Positions 8,223 to 17,742 of a stretch of DNA of 60,851 nucleotides are shown here, piece by piece. Within the stretch, counting starts at the first letter, position 1, and the number at the start of each line of letters is the position of its first letter. The DNA is taken from assembly GCA_937891465.1 (NCBI GenBank), contig CALAHF010000227.1, positions 1 through 60,851 on the forward strand, read 5' to 3'. The translations under genes and the position numbers were made by a program. Under the pieces are notes generated by a model, which ran no database searches, had not been told where the DNA came from, and saw nothing but the letters and a program-made list of their open reading frames with translations. The stretch is from an uncultured Verrucomicrobiales bacterium. Lineage in GTDB: Bacteria > Verrucomicrobiota > Verrucomicrobiia > Verrucomicrobiales > DEV007.

Positions 8223-9154
8223 CTACGTTTTCGGAAATGGCCAATCGGGATAGGTCGATTCCAGAATATTCAGAATTCGGTGGCGTTCGCTGCTCGTGAG
8301 ATAATCAAAATCCGGCCACAACGCCGCATTGGTCAAAACCCCATGGATTTGCGTAAGCACCCGCGACTTCAACTCATCGGGCAAATGAGAAAATACATCC
8401 GAATAAATCAAGTAGCTGCAGCGGTATTTAAAAACCCGCTCGAACAAGCGCAGATCTCGCAAAGACCGATGTTCATCATCTTTTAAGGCACCTTTGGTGA
8501 AGGCTTTTTGAAATTCAAGCGAGCCTTCGATGCCATCATTGTCCATGTGAAACTCATCCACAGAAAACAAAGCCCGAACAATTTTCGTAGCCTGACCATC
8601 GAGAATTTTTTGGTTTGTCTCCGACAACTCTTTGCCCACATCTTCATTGAAAGCTTTTCGCATTTCGGCATGAAGGTAAAGCGTTTGCTTGCCCGATGTC
8701 CCCGTGACATACCATCCGCCCCACCGTTCAGAAAGAGGGCTTTCCGGCCTCACGTTCGCGAAGTCTCACCATGTGGAAAACGGGCCCCAATTTTTCATCA
8801 AACGTCATCGCTTCGATGTTGCCATTTTGAACCCAGCCGACATAAGCATTGTCGGAAAAGTAAATCGCCCGCGGCGTGCGCGGCGAAATCCGGCTATTCT
8901 GCGCATTGGTCTTTGAATAAACCAAGACCTACGATTCCTTTGGAATTTCCAATAACGCAAGAAGTTGGCTCAGGACTTTTTGATCGGTTTTTCCATTCAA
9001 TAAAGGCTCTCCATTTGCAATCCGATCGGCAATCTTTGTGAGCGGTGTTACCGCTTTCGTGGCGGAATAATTGGTCGGAGCGCGCTCGAACGAAGGCTCA
9101 AATGCGAACGCGAGCGTCATCGACGATGACAACAGTCAGGAGAGTCAAAATCAT
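8223..9154 (-). pseudogene. Cytochrome-like exported protein, decayed (haem segment lost)
   Basis: Three pieces read as one protein. The first (down to 8932) contains FEPSFERAPTNYS and ends IPKES at a TAG (8929-8931). The same frame continues directly as VLVYSKTNAQNSRISPRTP and YFSDNAYVGWVQ. This is the N-terminal half of a family known to me from planctomycetes and proteobacteria. There, a PSF-type segment leads to a CxxCH haem site and later to SPLSERWGGWYVTG. In this copy the frame breaks at about 8727-8753 and SPLSERWGGWYVTG follows at once in another frame, so the haem-binding stretch is missing. A signal-like start MILTLLTVVIV at 9154 is also out of frame with the rest. A pseudogene is the best reading. 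Confidence 0.75.
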
Positions 9155-9232
9155 TTTCACAGTTAAAAGATATATATTAAATGCAACTTTAATCAACCTG
9201 AACTCATTTGTTAAATTGGCCGTAATAAAGTC

Positions 9233-9880
9233 TCATACTTTCCATTCTGCGAATTTATCAACGAGCCCTTCAGGTGTTTCTACGAGAGAACATGCATTGG
9301 CCGATTTCAATTCCTCAATGGTGCCAAATCCCCAAAGCACGCCCCAGCCGGTCACCTGATTTGCCTTCGCCCCTTCCATATCGTATTTCCGATCTCCAAT
9401 CATGATGACATCGGTTGAAGCCAGATTTTCGCGCTCCAAAATTCCTGCGATCAGGCTCGTTTTATTAGCTTTTTCGTCATTCATTTTCGCTCCATTGATC
9501 GATTTGAAAAAGGGCGCCAAATCAAAATGTTCGATGATCCGTTCGGCATAAATCGTCGGCTTCGAAGTCGCCACGCTCATTTCTATTCCCTGTTCCTGAA
9601 ACTCCACCAAGGCAGCTTCGATCCCCGGATAAACTTCGTTTTCAAAAATCCCAATCGTGCTGAAACGCTCGCGGTATTTTTCGACCGCAGCATTCAGTAA
9701 TTCCGAGTCCCTTGTTTTCAATAAGATCGAAAAACTCTCCCACAACGGCGGCCCCACACACCAGTTCAAGTCTCCTTCAGGAGCCTCATATCCCAGTGAG
9801 GTCAACGCATGAACGATGCATTTAGAAATCCCTGAATAGGAATTGGTTAACGTGCCGTCGAGATCAAAAAGGAGCTGCAT
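9233..9880 (-). CDS. HAD-superfamily phosphatase (phosphoglycolate-phosphatase-like)
   Basis: A 215-residue soluble HAD hydrolase. Motif I is FDLDGTLT at the N-terminus (nucleophile Asp6, general acid Asp8). Motif II is the SVATSKP segment, a lysine for motif III lies around DEKANKT, and motif IV is IMIGDRKYDMEGA. The cap between motifs I and II is helical, as in the Gph/PGP branch. The likely reaction is hydrolysis of a small phosphate ester such as 2-phosphoglycolate; the substrate is not provable from sequence. The ATG at 9880 is used because family members begin right before motif I. Confidence 0.85.
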   Translation of the reverse strand: MQLLFDLDGTLTNSYSGISKCIVHALTSLGYEAPEGDLNWCVGPPLWESFSILLKTRDSELLNAAVEKYRERFSTIGIFENEVYPGIEAALVEFQEQGIEMSVATSKPTIYAERIIEHFDLAPFFKSINGAKMNDEKANKTSLIAGILERENLASTDVIMIGDRKYDMEGAKANQVTGWGVLWGFGTIEELKSANACSLVETPEGLVDKFAEWKV

Positions 9881-9944
9881 CGCGGAAACAAGTCCATTCT
9901 CATCGGTTCGCAATCAACTTTGACAGCATAAATAGTCCGATCAG

Positions 9945-12224
9945 TTAAGGGGTCGAAAAAACCAGTTCACCGTCCTTTTCTCCCAGCGAAATCCGAATCG
10001 TTACATCACTTAACCCCGGCGAATCAGCCAGCCATCTGGCTAATAGCAACGTCACATTTTCTTCGATCGCACGCTACAAAGGCCGCGCGCCATAAACGGG
10101 ATCAAATCCCGCCTCAGCAAGAAATTTGCAGACCTCGTCATCCACTTTGAGCTTGAGATTTTTTGAAGCAAGCCCTTCTCGGTTCGTAATGTCGGAAAGC
10201 TCTTTGCGGGTGATAACTTCGATTGCAACTCGATCCAACGGGCTGAAATAGATTACCTGATCGAGCCGATTAAAAAATTCTGGCCGGAAAAATTGCATCA
10301 CAGCGCCGCGATCCACTTCCCTAATGGCAGTCTCTCCGTCGTTGCTAAAACCAAGATTTCCGCTGGAACCGGCGCCCAAATTCGAAGTCATCACAATCAG
10401 CGAACTTTGGAATGAAGTCAGCCGACCCAACGAATCCGTCAGCCGCCCTTCTTCGAAAACGTTCAGGAATAGGTCAAAAACCTCGTCGCTCGCATTTTCG
10501 ATTTCATCTAAGAGCAGAACAGAAAACGGATTTGCCCGCATTTTCCGAATCAATTCACTCGGCTCCCCCGTTTGGCTTCCCAACAGGCGTTCAGCCGCGT
10601 CGTAGCCTGCATATTCACTCATATCGAGACGCAACACCCGCTCTTTTTCCGGGCGATTGGGAAAAAGAAAGTCTCCTAACAATCTTACCAACTGAGTTTT
10701 ACCAACTCCGGTGAGTCCGCAAAAAAGCAAAACACCAATGGGACGGTTCGGATCGTTTAAACCTGCGGCAAATTTCGCAACCAATCGACACACCGACTCC
10801 ACCGCTTCATCCTGAGCGATGAGTTTTTCCTCAAATTGCGCCACAATCGATTCGTATCCAAGTACGGAATCTTCGCGAATCAAAAAGTCGGGCAAGCCGG
10901 TTGCGTCTGAAAAGCCAGCTTCCACATCACCACTTCGAATCTCCGGAGATCTTATGTTCGGCGCGCGATCCACCAAATTCCCTATGAATTGAATCACTTT
11001 TCCCGGAAATGCCACATACGGCTGAAAACGAGAGAACAAATCGTGGGTCCGCTCCGCAGCGGGCAGTCCGTAGGCGACATTGTCGTTTTGCGAGAAAAAA
11101 TCCGCCGCACGCGTCACGATGTTCTTCGATTGATCCGAGGTAAACTTTTCCAACTTCAGAATCTGCATTCGATCCAGCAATCCCGGCAACATCCGGTCCA
11201 AGGCATCAATCTCAGTCGGCGGTGCTTCGGCGACAATTCGCAATTCGCCGCTTTCCAAATACGGCACCAGAAATGCAGCCAAACTCGCGTCGGGCGTCTG
11301 CCCTCCGAGCCGCGTCAACTACATCAAGTTATCAATACACAACACTCCTGGAATTCCTGAAACACGCTGAATTACCTGCTCCAATAGCTCCTGCCACTGG
11401 CCGACCCACCGCATCCCCGCAACCAATCGCGAGCCACTCGTAATCCAAAATCGTTTCGGTTGTTCGCCCGATCCTGAATGCCAAGCTCGCTCAAGACGAC
11501 GCGCAGCATCAATCAAAATCGCCGTTTTTCCGCAACCGGATTCGCCCACAATACAGATGCTGGAACTGTCTTCGGCGAGCAGTCGGATCAATTCACTCAC
11601 CTCCCGTTCTCTTTCCCACGTGCGGGAAACCCGCCGAAATCCGCCACCACCCGGGTGATCAGCAACACCAGGGAGCGGTTTCAATGCTTTATCCTGCGAC
11701 TCGCGACCTTCCAAATCCTCCTTCAGCGTCACGCTTATTTGATCGAGCTTTAGATCACCCGCCGGAAAAAACCGTGATAACTCGGCTGGCGTTTTTCCGG
11801 ACAACTCACGTTGCGCAATGTGAATCGCCAGTTGCTGAAAACTGTCTTCTCGATGGTAATCAAAAAACACACCCAACGTCGGCAGAAACGCAATCAGCGA
11901 TCCGCTCTCACGTTTTCCAATGATGCACGGCAACCGATACCGCACCCCTTCCCGACACGGATAACTTCGCGGGCCCACCGTTTATTCAGGTAAAACCGAG
12001 AACTTCAGCACTCGCATTTGAGGCTCGAAGAAATCAGGATCAAACAGCCGCCACGAATTCAATTTGTTCAAATGCGTTAGATGTTCCTTGATCTGCGAGA
12101 CCGCGTCCTTCGAAGAACCGCTTGTCACGATCGCTTCGTCATACCCATCATCAACCACGCGCATCGTCACCGTTTCCGGCGTGCTCTGCCACGTGCAAAA
12201 AGAGAACCGGAAAATCTTCGCCAT
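9945..12224 (-). pseudogene. Clp-like AAA+ ATPase interrupted by three in-frame stop codons
   Basis: One reading frame of 760 codons from the ATG at 12224 to the TAA at 9945, broken only by TAA at 11982-11984, TAG at 11319-11321 and TAG at 10074-10076. Across all breaks the protein continues naturally: an N-terminal domain (MAKIFRFSFCTW start), a first AAA+ module with Walker A GESGCGKT and Walker B GVLCIDNLM, and a second ClpA/B-type module. The second module has Walker A GLTGVGKT, Walker B VLLLDEIENAS, TSNLG, and FRPEFFNRLD with its arginine finger. It ends with GARPL, stop, RAIEENV, exactly where Clp proteins read GARPLxRAI. No frameshift is present. It may be a recent pseudogene, split genes or a readthrough case. 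Confidence 0.75.
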
Positions 12225-12251
12225 TTCGGTGAAAGGTTAACACGGGTTTTC

Positions 12252-12295
12252 CGATCGAACAGGGTTGGTTCATCGTATCAACCCTATCAATTCAT
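12252..12295. repeat. Dispersed palindromic repeat, copy 2
   Basis: CGATCGAACAGGGTTGGTTC is followed by a degenerate right arm ATCAACCCTATCAATTC. It sits just upstream of the Clp-like gene and downstream of the long operon's last gene. The remaining ~100 bases to 12401 show nothing convincing. Confidence 0.65.
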
Positions 12296-12401
12296 GTATG
12301 GGGCAAACCGTTGAATTTGAGGTGAAACGTAGTCGTGAATCGATGGGGTTCAGACAGGCGTATGCCGGTTATTTATCGCTATTGAATCGTGGAAGCGCTT
12401 T

Positions 12402-15400
12402 TTACTCCAACGCAGCCTCAATCGCTTTTGCCAAATCCTGGCCCATTCCCTCTTTGTATCCACTGTGAACCCACGCCACTTTACCGTCTTTTCCAATCAC
12501 GACGGTGTGGGGAATTCCCTGAACTTGAAACTGATCTCCAATCGTTTGTCGCGAATCGAGCCCAACTGGAATTCCAGCCCATTTACGCTGCTCCAAAAAT
12601 TGCTCGATGATCGGTGCCGTCTCGCCTTGATTCACCGCGAGAAAAGAAATCTCATCTGCAAACGGTCCAATGCCTTCGAAAATTTCCGGCATCGCTCGGA
12701 CACATGGCCCACACCACGTTGCCCAAAAATCCAGCACCACGACTTTGCCTTTTTCGTTGCTCAATCTGAATTCGCCACCATCCAACATTGCTAATTTAAA
12801 GTCTTTAACCACCTCCCCTTTCAGCGGTGATGATTCGCCACCATCGTCGGTCGGGATCACTGGCTCCGGTGCGCGCTCAAGATTCCAATCGGCGTATGCA
12901 ACCATGATCGCTGACTTTTTCTTACTCGATTTTTCTTCTCCCCTGCCAATTTCTGAAACCTGCCGCAACGGAATTTCGCATCGCCCGAGGAGCGCGGACA
13001 TTCCGATAAATCGATCTCGATTGATTTCTTTCGCCTGCAAATTCACGCGCGTTCCGTCATGGAGCACAAACCGATGCGTCACCTCAAAAGGCTCGGCTGG
13101 CGCAACTTTTTTAGCTACTACCTTTTCTTTCTTTTCAGATTTTGCTTCTTCCTCATCTTCTTTCGGCGGAGGTGGCTTCAGCCAGACAATCGTTGATACC
13201 CGTTCGCGCGGGAAATTAAACGTCTCAAGTTTTGACGAAAACCGAACATTCTCGCCGCTTGCAGCAATCAATCGGCCGCGAAGTAAATCGCCATTCGGTG
13301 CGATCAAAACATGAGTCGCCGGATTGTCGCGACGAAAGCGTGGAATCCGCAGAATCGCCTTCTTCGCATCCGGGTCAATCACCCGGGTCGGCAGATAACC
13401 GGAAGTCCGCTGCACTTCAAAATTCGTAAACGTAATTTCCATCGTATTCCGATTGAACCCCTGCCAGCCGCCGCCTTCTTCAATCAACAACCCATTTCCG
13501 GACTGCTTGGAATTATCCAGCGGGATCGTGAGACGACGCGCGTCATTGACGAATACCTGCAACCGATTCCCCTGATGAGTCACCTTAATTTTCGCCTTCC
13601 CGTTGGTGATGGGGATTTGCTCATTGGAGAAATTGAACTGCCCTCCCCGCTTGGTTTCTCCGATATACAGGCGGCTCGACTGGGCCGCAAAAACGATATC
13701 GGTCGACGGGCTATTTTTCTCAAAATCGCTCAAGAAAAGCCGCAGCGTAAATGCTCCGACGTAGGGCTGCTTCCACGACGCATCGAATTCAACTTCATCA
13801 CCGGCTAATAACGATCGATGCCCGAATCCACCTTTTTTCAAAATCACCGAGTCCTTCTTCAATTTCACAGAGTCTTCCTTCAAAACTTCGTCCGGAAACA
13901 CTTCCCAACCGGCATCTCCAAATCCTTTCAGCTCCGCTGCCGTGGCCACAATATCAATGGCCCGCACATCCTTGGGATCCAGTTTAACAATCCCCGTGTA
14001 TTCGCTTTGAAAATTGATCGTCTTGGCATCAATCGAAATCAGCTTTCCGCTCAGCACCTCATCGTTTTCTAAATACACATAGCCGTGACCAAGCATCTTG
14101 ACTTCTCCCTTCGGCGCGGCTCGCACAATCTTGCTGACTACTCCCGGTTTCAACGCGCTGGCATTTTCAGAACCCGCCGGACGCCACATGACAAGTGCTT
14201 CAGCCCCTGCATCGTTTTTGCCTGGAGAAATACGCCCCTTCAGAACGGTTTTGTCGATGACCAATTCATCCGTGGCAACGCCCTCAATCGGTTCGTCTCC
14301 AAAAAATGCGATCTTCCGGGTCGATCCCAGATTCGCCACAATCGGCTCAGTTGTCCAAACGGGCTGCACTGAAACCGTCGTGCCATTCAATCCCGTAAGC
14401 TTTCCCGAAAGCACTGTTCCATCCAACCATGCCACGTAAATATCGCGCTCCTTAGGATTCTCCGGCAAATTCGGGTTTCGCGGATTCAGATCAAAAATAA
14501 TGTGATCAATGTCTCCGATCGCCTCCGATTTCCCTTTCGTTGTGGTCAGCTTGCCACCAGCGACAGATTTCACAGGATCGTAAATCGCCCCACCATCGGC
14601 CAACTCCACTCGTGTTTTTTGAGCACTGATTTCGGGCGGCAAAACACCGTTCCATTTGCGAATCCGAAAGTCACCGAAGTAGAGATCCGTCGTTTTGTTC
14701 AACAGCGAAAACCCCTCTTCTTTTACATTTCCAGTCCGGTTCGAAGTCCGCCGACGGCTTGATGCCTTGGCACTTCCCTCTTTCGAAACCCCTTTCACAT
14801 TCTCAAGTTTTGCCAGCTGCTTGCCATCGGCGTCATGAACGGAAACCAACCCGCTTTTTTTGTCCCAAAACATTTTGAGTCTTACATTTTTCGTTCCGGA
14901 AGAAATCTCCATGAGTGGTTCGAAGTCATTTCCATAACTCAGCACCAAGGTGTCATCCCACGTTTCAATCGAAGGCCCCATCGCAGGATCCAGATAAAAT
15001 CCGGCCGTAAACTCCAATGGATTGACCAGAGATTGAAGATTGAACTCCGCTTCCAGTTTTTCGGGATGCTTGAAGCTTCTGAACAAATCGCCATGCCACC
15101 GCTTTGTTCCGAGACGGCCTTCCGGTGTCGGAACCCAGTCGCCAATTTTGCGTTCCCTACCGACTGATTTCCAATCCCGCTGACTATGTGGCCCGGCCAA
15201 AATCAGATTCGGAGAATTCATTCGCTCAAGTGATGCTACTTTCTCGCGCGGGATTTTCAATTCCTCCCCGCCTTGAAGCCGCCCACTTTTTAAAACAACA
15301 TCCCCACTCGAAATCGAAATCAAATCTCCAGTGATGACATCACCCGACTTCATCGTGACCCGAAATGCTTCCGTCTCACCTTCAAGTTTCTTATCAGACC

Positions 15401-15659
15401 CAAATCGCACCATCTGAAGCTGCCCGATCTTGATATCGAAAGGCTCTGTGAAAAACTCCGACTGCCAACGAATCACATCTCCCCGCTCACTTGGCAACAT
15501 CGTCCCCTTTAGCGAATCGCCATTTTTCCAAAACAGCCATGCATCGTCATCTTCAGCTTGGGCAACACCCGAGACTAACATTGCCAAACTAACCAACGGA
15601 GTCAGTTTACCGAGCAGACTTTGTTGACTCGTGGAAACCTGTTTTTTGAAAATCACCAT
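12402..15659 (-). CDS. Giant exported protein with C-terminal TlpA-like thioredoxin domain
   Basis: A 1085-residue protein with a signal peptide after a basic start (LTPLVSLAMLVSGVAQA). The last ~140 residues form a TlpA/ResA-type thioredoxin fold: VVVLDFWATWCGPC, with the redox motif WCGPC at about residue 982, then the cis-proline region QGIPHTVVIGKDGKVAW. The first ~900 residues are beta-rich, with repeated short units of the kind L.NGD.L.G.L and sandwich-like stretches, suggesting several propeller or jelly-roll modules; no named family is recognised. It is the last gene of the MoxR operon, three bases after the preceding gene's stop. Role inferred: a periplasmic thiol-redox or structural component of the complex made by this operon. 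Confidence 0.8.
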   Translation of the reverse strand: MVIFKKQVSTSQQSLLGKLTPLVSLAMLVSGVAQAEDDDAWLFWKNGDSLKGTMLPSERGDVIRWQSEFFTEPFDIKIGQLQMVRFGSDKKLEGETEAFRVTMKSGDVITGDLISISSGDVVLKSGRLQGGEELKIPREKVASLERMNSPNLILAGPHSQRDWKSVGRERKIGDWVPTPEGRLGTKRWHGDLFRSFKHPEKLEAEFNLQSLVNPLEFTAGFYLDPAMGPSIETWDDTLVLSYGNDFEPLMEISSGTKNVRLKMFWDKKSGLVSVHDADGKQLAKLENVKGVSKEGSAKASSRRRTSNRTGNVKEEGFSLLNKTTDLYFGDFRIRKWNGVLPPEISAQKTRVELADGGAIYDPVKSVAGGKLTTTKGKSEAIGDIDHIIFDLNPRNPNLPENPKERDIYVAWLDGTVLSGKLTGLNGTTVSVQPVWTTEPIVANLGSTRKIAFFGDEPIEGVATDELVIDKTVLKGRISPGKNDAGAEALVMWRPAGSENASALKPGVVSKIVRAAPKGEVKMLGHGYVYLENDEVLSGKLISIDAKTINFQSEYTGIVKLDPKDVRAIDIVATAAELKGFGDAGWEVFPDEVLKEDSVKLKKDSVILKKGGFGHRSLLAGDEVEFDASWKQPYVGAFTLRLFLSDFEKNSPSTDIVFAAQSSRLYIGETKRGGQFNFSNEQIPITNGKAKIKVTHQGNRLQVFVNDARRLTIPLDNSKQSGNGLLIEEGGGWQGFNRNTMEITFTNFEVQRTSGYLPTRVIDPDAKKAILRIPRFRRDNPATHVLIAPNGDLLRGRLIAASGENVRFSSKLETFNFPRERVSTIVWLKPPPPKEDEEEAKSEKKEKVVAKKVAPAEPFEVTHRFVLHDGTRVNLQAKEINRDRFIGMSALLGRCEIPLRQVSEIGRGEEKSSKKKSAIMVAYADWNLERAPEPVIPTDDGGESSPLKGEVVKDFKLAMLDGGEFRLSNEKGKVVVLDFWATWCGPCVRAMPEIFEGIGPFADEISFLAVNQGETAPIIEQFLEQRKWAGIPVGLDSRQTIGDQFQVQGIPHTVVIGKDGKVAWVHSGYKEGMGQDLAKAIEAALE

Positions 15660-15662
15660 GCC

Positions 15663-16706
15663 TTAAAATCGTTCGTAAACCGGCAGGAACCGGTAGTTCA
15701 ATGCCATCGCCAGCAAACTCATTGCCGTGCCGTATCCCTGACCGTAGCTCCCCTGAAAACTCCCGTCAGCCGCCTGTTCAGCCGCGAGTTTTCTCGCCGT
15801 TAATTGATTCCACTTCTGCCACGAGTCGTAGTCGCCCTGGAAAAGCGCCTGCGCCATGTAGTAGATAAAATAGTGTTTGTGACCACTTTCACTGTGCTCC
15901 AGTTGCTTCGAAATGTGTCCAATCGTCGCTTTGTATTCATCCCAATCCCGCTTCTGCCCCACCGCGTATACCAGCGTCGCAACGGCTGAGCGATTCATGC
16001 TTTCGCCCATGCCACCAAAGCCCCCTGAGTAATTCACAAAACCACTCGTTCCCGTGCTGCGCCGCATGTATTCCAGTGCTTTATCGATCGCTTCATCCGG
16101 AACCTCAATCCCTGCGTTTCGACACGCGAGTAATCCCATCAACACCGAACCAGTGACCGATGTGTCGGCATCAGTCGACTCCGGCGAATAACGCCAGCCT
16201 CCCCAGCGATTATTTTTCTGAGAGGTCACCGCACAGCGAACCGCTAAATCGAGGGCCTTCGCGATCGGCCGCGTCTTGCCTTTTTCAGCACCCGTCCACA
16301 GTGTCGATTCATCAATCGCTCCGTAGACTTCAGCCAGCGCCAGCATGGCAAACCCGTGATGGTACATGCTACTTTCAAAATACCCCGTCTTAGAATCCTG
16401 CCCCAGAATCAGCGCGCGGACTGACCGGCCAACCGTTGAGCGATAACGGCCAAAATTAGGGTCCTCGCCACTCGCCAGAAAAGCCATCAAACAAAGCCCG
16501 GTAATTCCGTGCTCTCCGCGACCGTTCCACGTTCCTGTGTCGGCCTGACTTTTCACCAAATAACCCAGACCTCGCTCATAGATCGAATCGACCTCCGGAG
16601 GAATTTCTCCACCAAAACGGATTGCCCCGCCTTCAACCGGCGCCTGTGCAAAAAGCCCCCCGGAACAAACCAGACAAGCCGCACTAAAAATTAAGTTTCG
16701 CATCAT
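15663..16706 (-). CDS. Exported prenyltransferase/squalene-cyclase-like repeat protein
   Basis: A 347-residue protein with a signal peptide (MMRNLIFSAACLVCSGGLFA). The rest shows repeats of the alpha-barrel type found in terpene cyclases and prenyltransferase beta subunits: GLGYLVKSQADTGTWNG, then GWRYSPESTDADTSVTG, then AAEQAADGSFQGSYG, each with a Q..DG.W/F element. An export signal and lack of a DxDD motif argue against a true cyclase; such exported forms are common in planctomycete-type operons and may be binding scaffolds. It starts 28 bases after the upstream stop and ends 3 bases before the thioredoxin gene. The ATG at 16706 is chosen over the upstream TTG at 16730. Confidence 0.8.
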   Translation of the reverse strand: MMRNLIFSAACLVCSGGLFAQAPVEGGAIRFGGEIPPEVDSIYERGLGYLVKSQADTGTWNGRGEHGITGLCLMAFLASGEDPNFGRYRSTVGRSVRALILGQDSKTGYFESSMYHHGFAMLALAEVYGAIDESTLWTGAEKGKTRPIAKALDLAVRCAVTSQKNNRWGGWRYSPESTDADTSVTGSVLMGLLACRNAGIEVPDEAIDKALEYMRRSTGTSGFVNYSGGFGGMGESMNRSAVATLVYAVGQKRDWDEYKATIGHISKQLEHSESGHKHYFIYYMAQALFQGDYDSWQKWNQLTARKLAAEQAADGSFQGSYGQGYGTAMSLLAMALNYRFLPVYERF

Positions 16707-16734
16707 TCTAAAAAGTAGTTCAACAGCCAATCAT

Positions 16735-17724
16735 TCAATCGATCATGATCTGCATTCCATTGATTTGGACATTGCCACCCCAAAATCCGTTCTGACCTTG
16801 TTTGGGTTGTTTGATCAAATCATCCCAGCGAGCGAGTTGAGCTTCGGATAAAAATCCGGCCAACTTCTCCCGATCCAGCTTCTGAAGATTCGGGGCACCC
16901 TTTGGAGAATTAACCACCCCGTTTCCGACTCGGATCACCCCACCAGCGGCACGGATCTGCTGGCGAATAATAACCCGGCCGTTTCCCTGAATCGCCACAG
17001 GATTGGGATTAACCTTAACTTTCCCATCGCTTTTTTTTCCAGGTTCAAAACCATCAAGCAATTCAAAAAGTCGCTGCCTTTGATCATTGGTAAGCCGCAA
17101 CGTGTTGTCAGCCGTTTGCACCATCTGCGCAACTTGAAGGGAACGATTAAACTCTGTGCGTTGCGCTTTCGTGACCTCCCACGATTTTTTCTGATCGTCC
17201 GTCAGCGTTTTATCAATCGTGGCCACCCACAGCGGATTCGTCTCCGCAGTCCCCGGTTGCAACTGCCGCCCCCACTGCGCGATAATTTGGTCAAAATTCA
17301 CTTTCGGCTCTTTGCCATCATCATCCTTGTCGCCCTTGTTTTTCGCCTTCTGCGCCCGGATTTGATTGGCTGCCATTGCCTCCAACTGCTGAATCAATCC
17401 ATCCTGCCTTTCCAAATTCGCAATCCATTCTTCGATCGCTTTTTCGGCAGCCCCTTTGGCGCCGACTTTCAACTTAGTCTCCTGCACCATGTTCAAGTTG
17501 CTAGAGCGAGCAATCTCCGAAATGACCACCCCAAGATGACGAATGACGCCATCCCGATTCGTCTCGCGGACAGATTCCAGAACTTCTTCCCAGCGTTTCT
17601 TCTCGTCTTTTTTCCGAGCTTCTTCCTTGGCCTTTTCAGCTGCTTCCTCTGCACCGTCCTGAGCAAAGCCACTCGAAATTGCTAATAGCAACACCGGAAG
17701 TAAAAGTCTATGAAAAATGTTCAT
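16735..17724 (-). CDS. Exported helical LTxxQ-like protein (paralogue of the next gene)
   Basis: A 329-residue exported protein with signal peptide MNIFHRLLLPVLLLAISSGFA. The mature part starts with a highly charged helical stretch (EEAAEKAKEEARKKDEKKR). A motif close to LTxxQ (LRLTNDQRQRLFELL) recalls Spy/CpxP-type periplasmic helical proteins, but the fit is loose. It shares segments with the neighbouring gene: GVVISEIARSSNL against GVVIEDIARLSGL, and AAEKAIEEW against ATERSMQSW. The two therefore look like an old tandem duplication. The C-terminus is Asn/Gly-rich. It lies inside the MoxR operon 18 bases after the preceding gene. Confidence 0.75.
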   Translation of the reverse strand: MNIFHRLLLPVLLLAISSGFAQDGAEEAAEKAKEEARKKDEKKRWEEVLESVRETNRDGVIRHLGVVISEIARSSNLNMVQETKLKVGAKGAAEKAIEEWIANLERQDGLIQQLEAMAANQIRAQKAKNKGDKDDDGKEPKVNFDQIIAQWGRQLQPGTAETNPLWVATIDKTLTDDQKKSWEVTKAQRTEFNRSLQVAQMVQTADNTLRLTNDQRQRLFELLDGFEPGKKSDGKVKVNPNPVAIQGNGRVIIRQQIRAAGGVIRVGNGVVNSPKGAPNLQKLDREKLAGFLSEAQLARWDDLIKQPKQGQNGFWGGNVQINGMQIMID

Positions 17725-17742
17725 TCCAAAAATTGTCATCCC

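Noticed and set aside
12670-13314. A 214-residue plus-strand open frame inside the thioredoxin gene
   Set aside because: It is antisense to a well-supported gene and has a Ser/Pro-rich translation typical of an antisense shadow.
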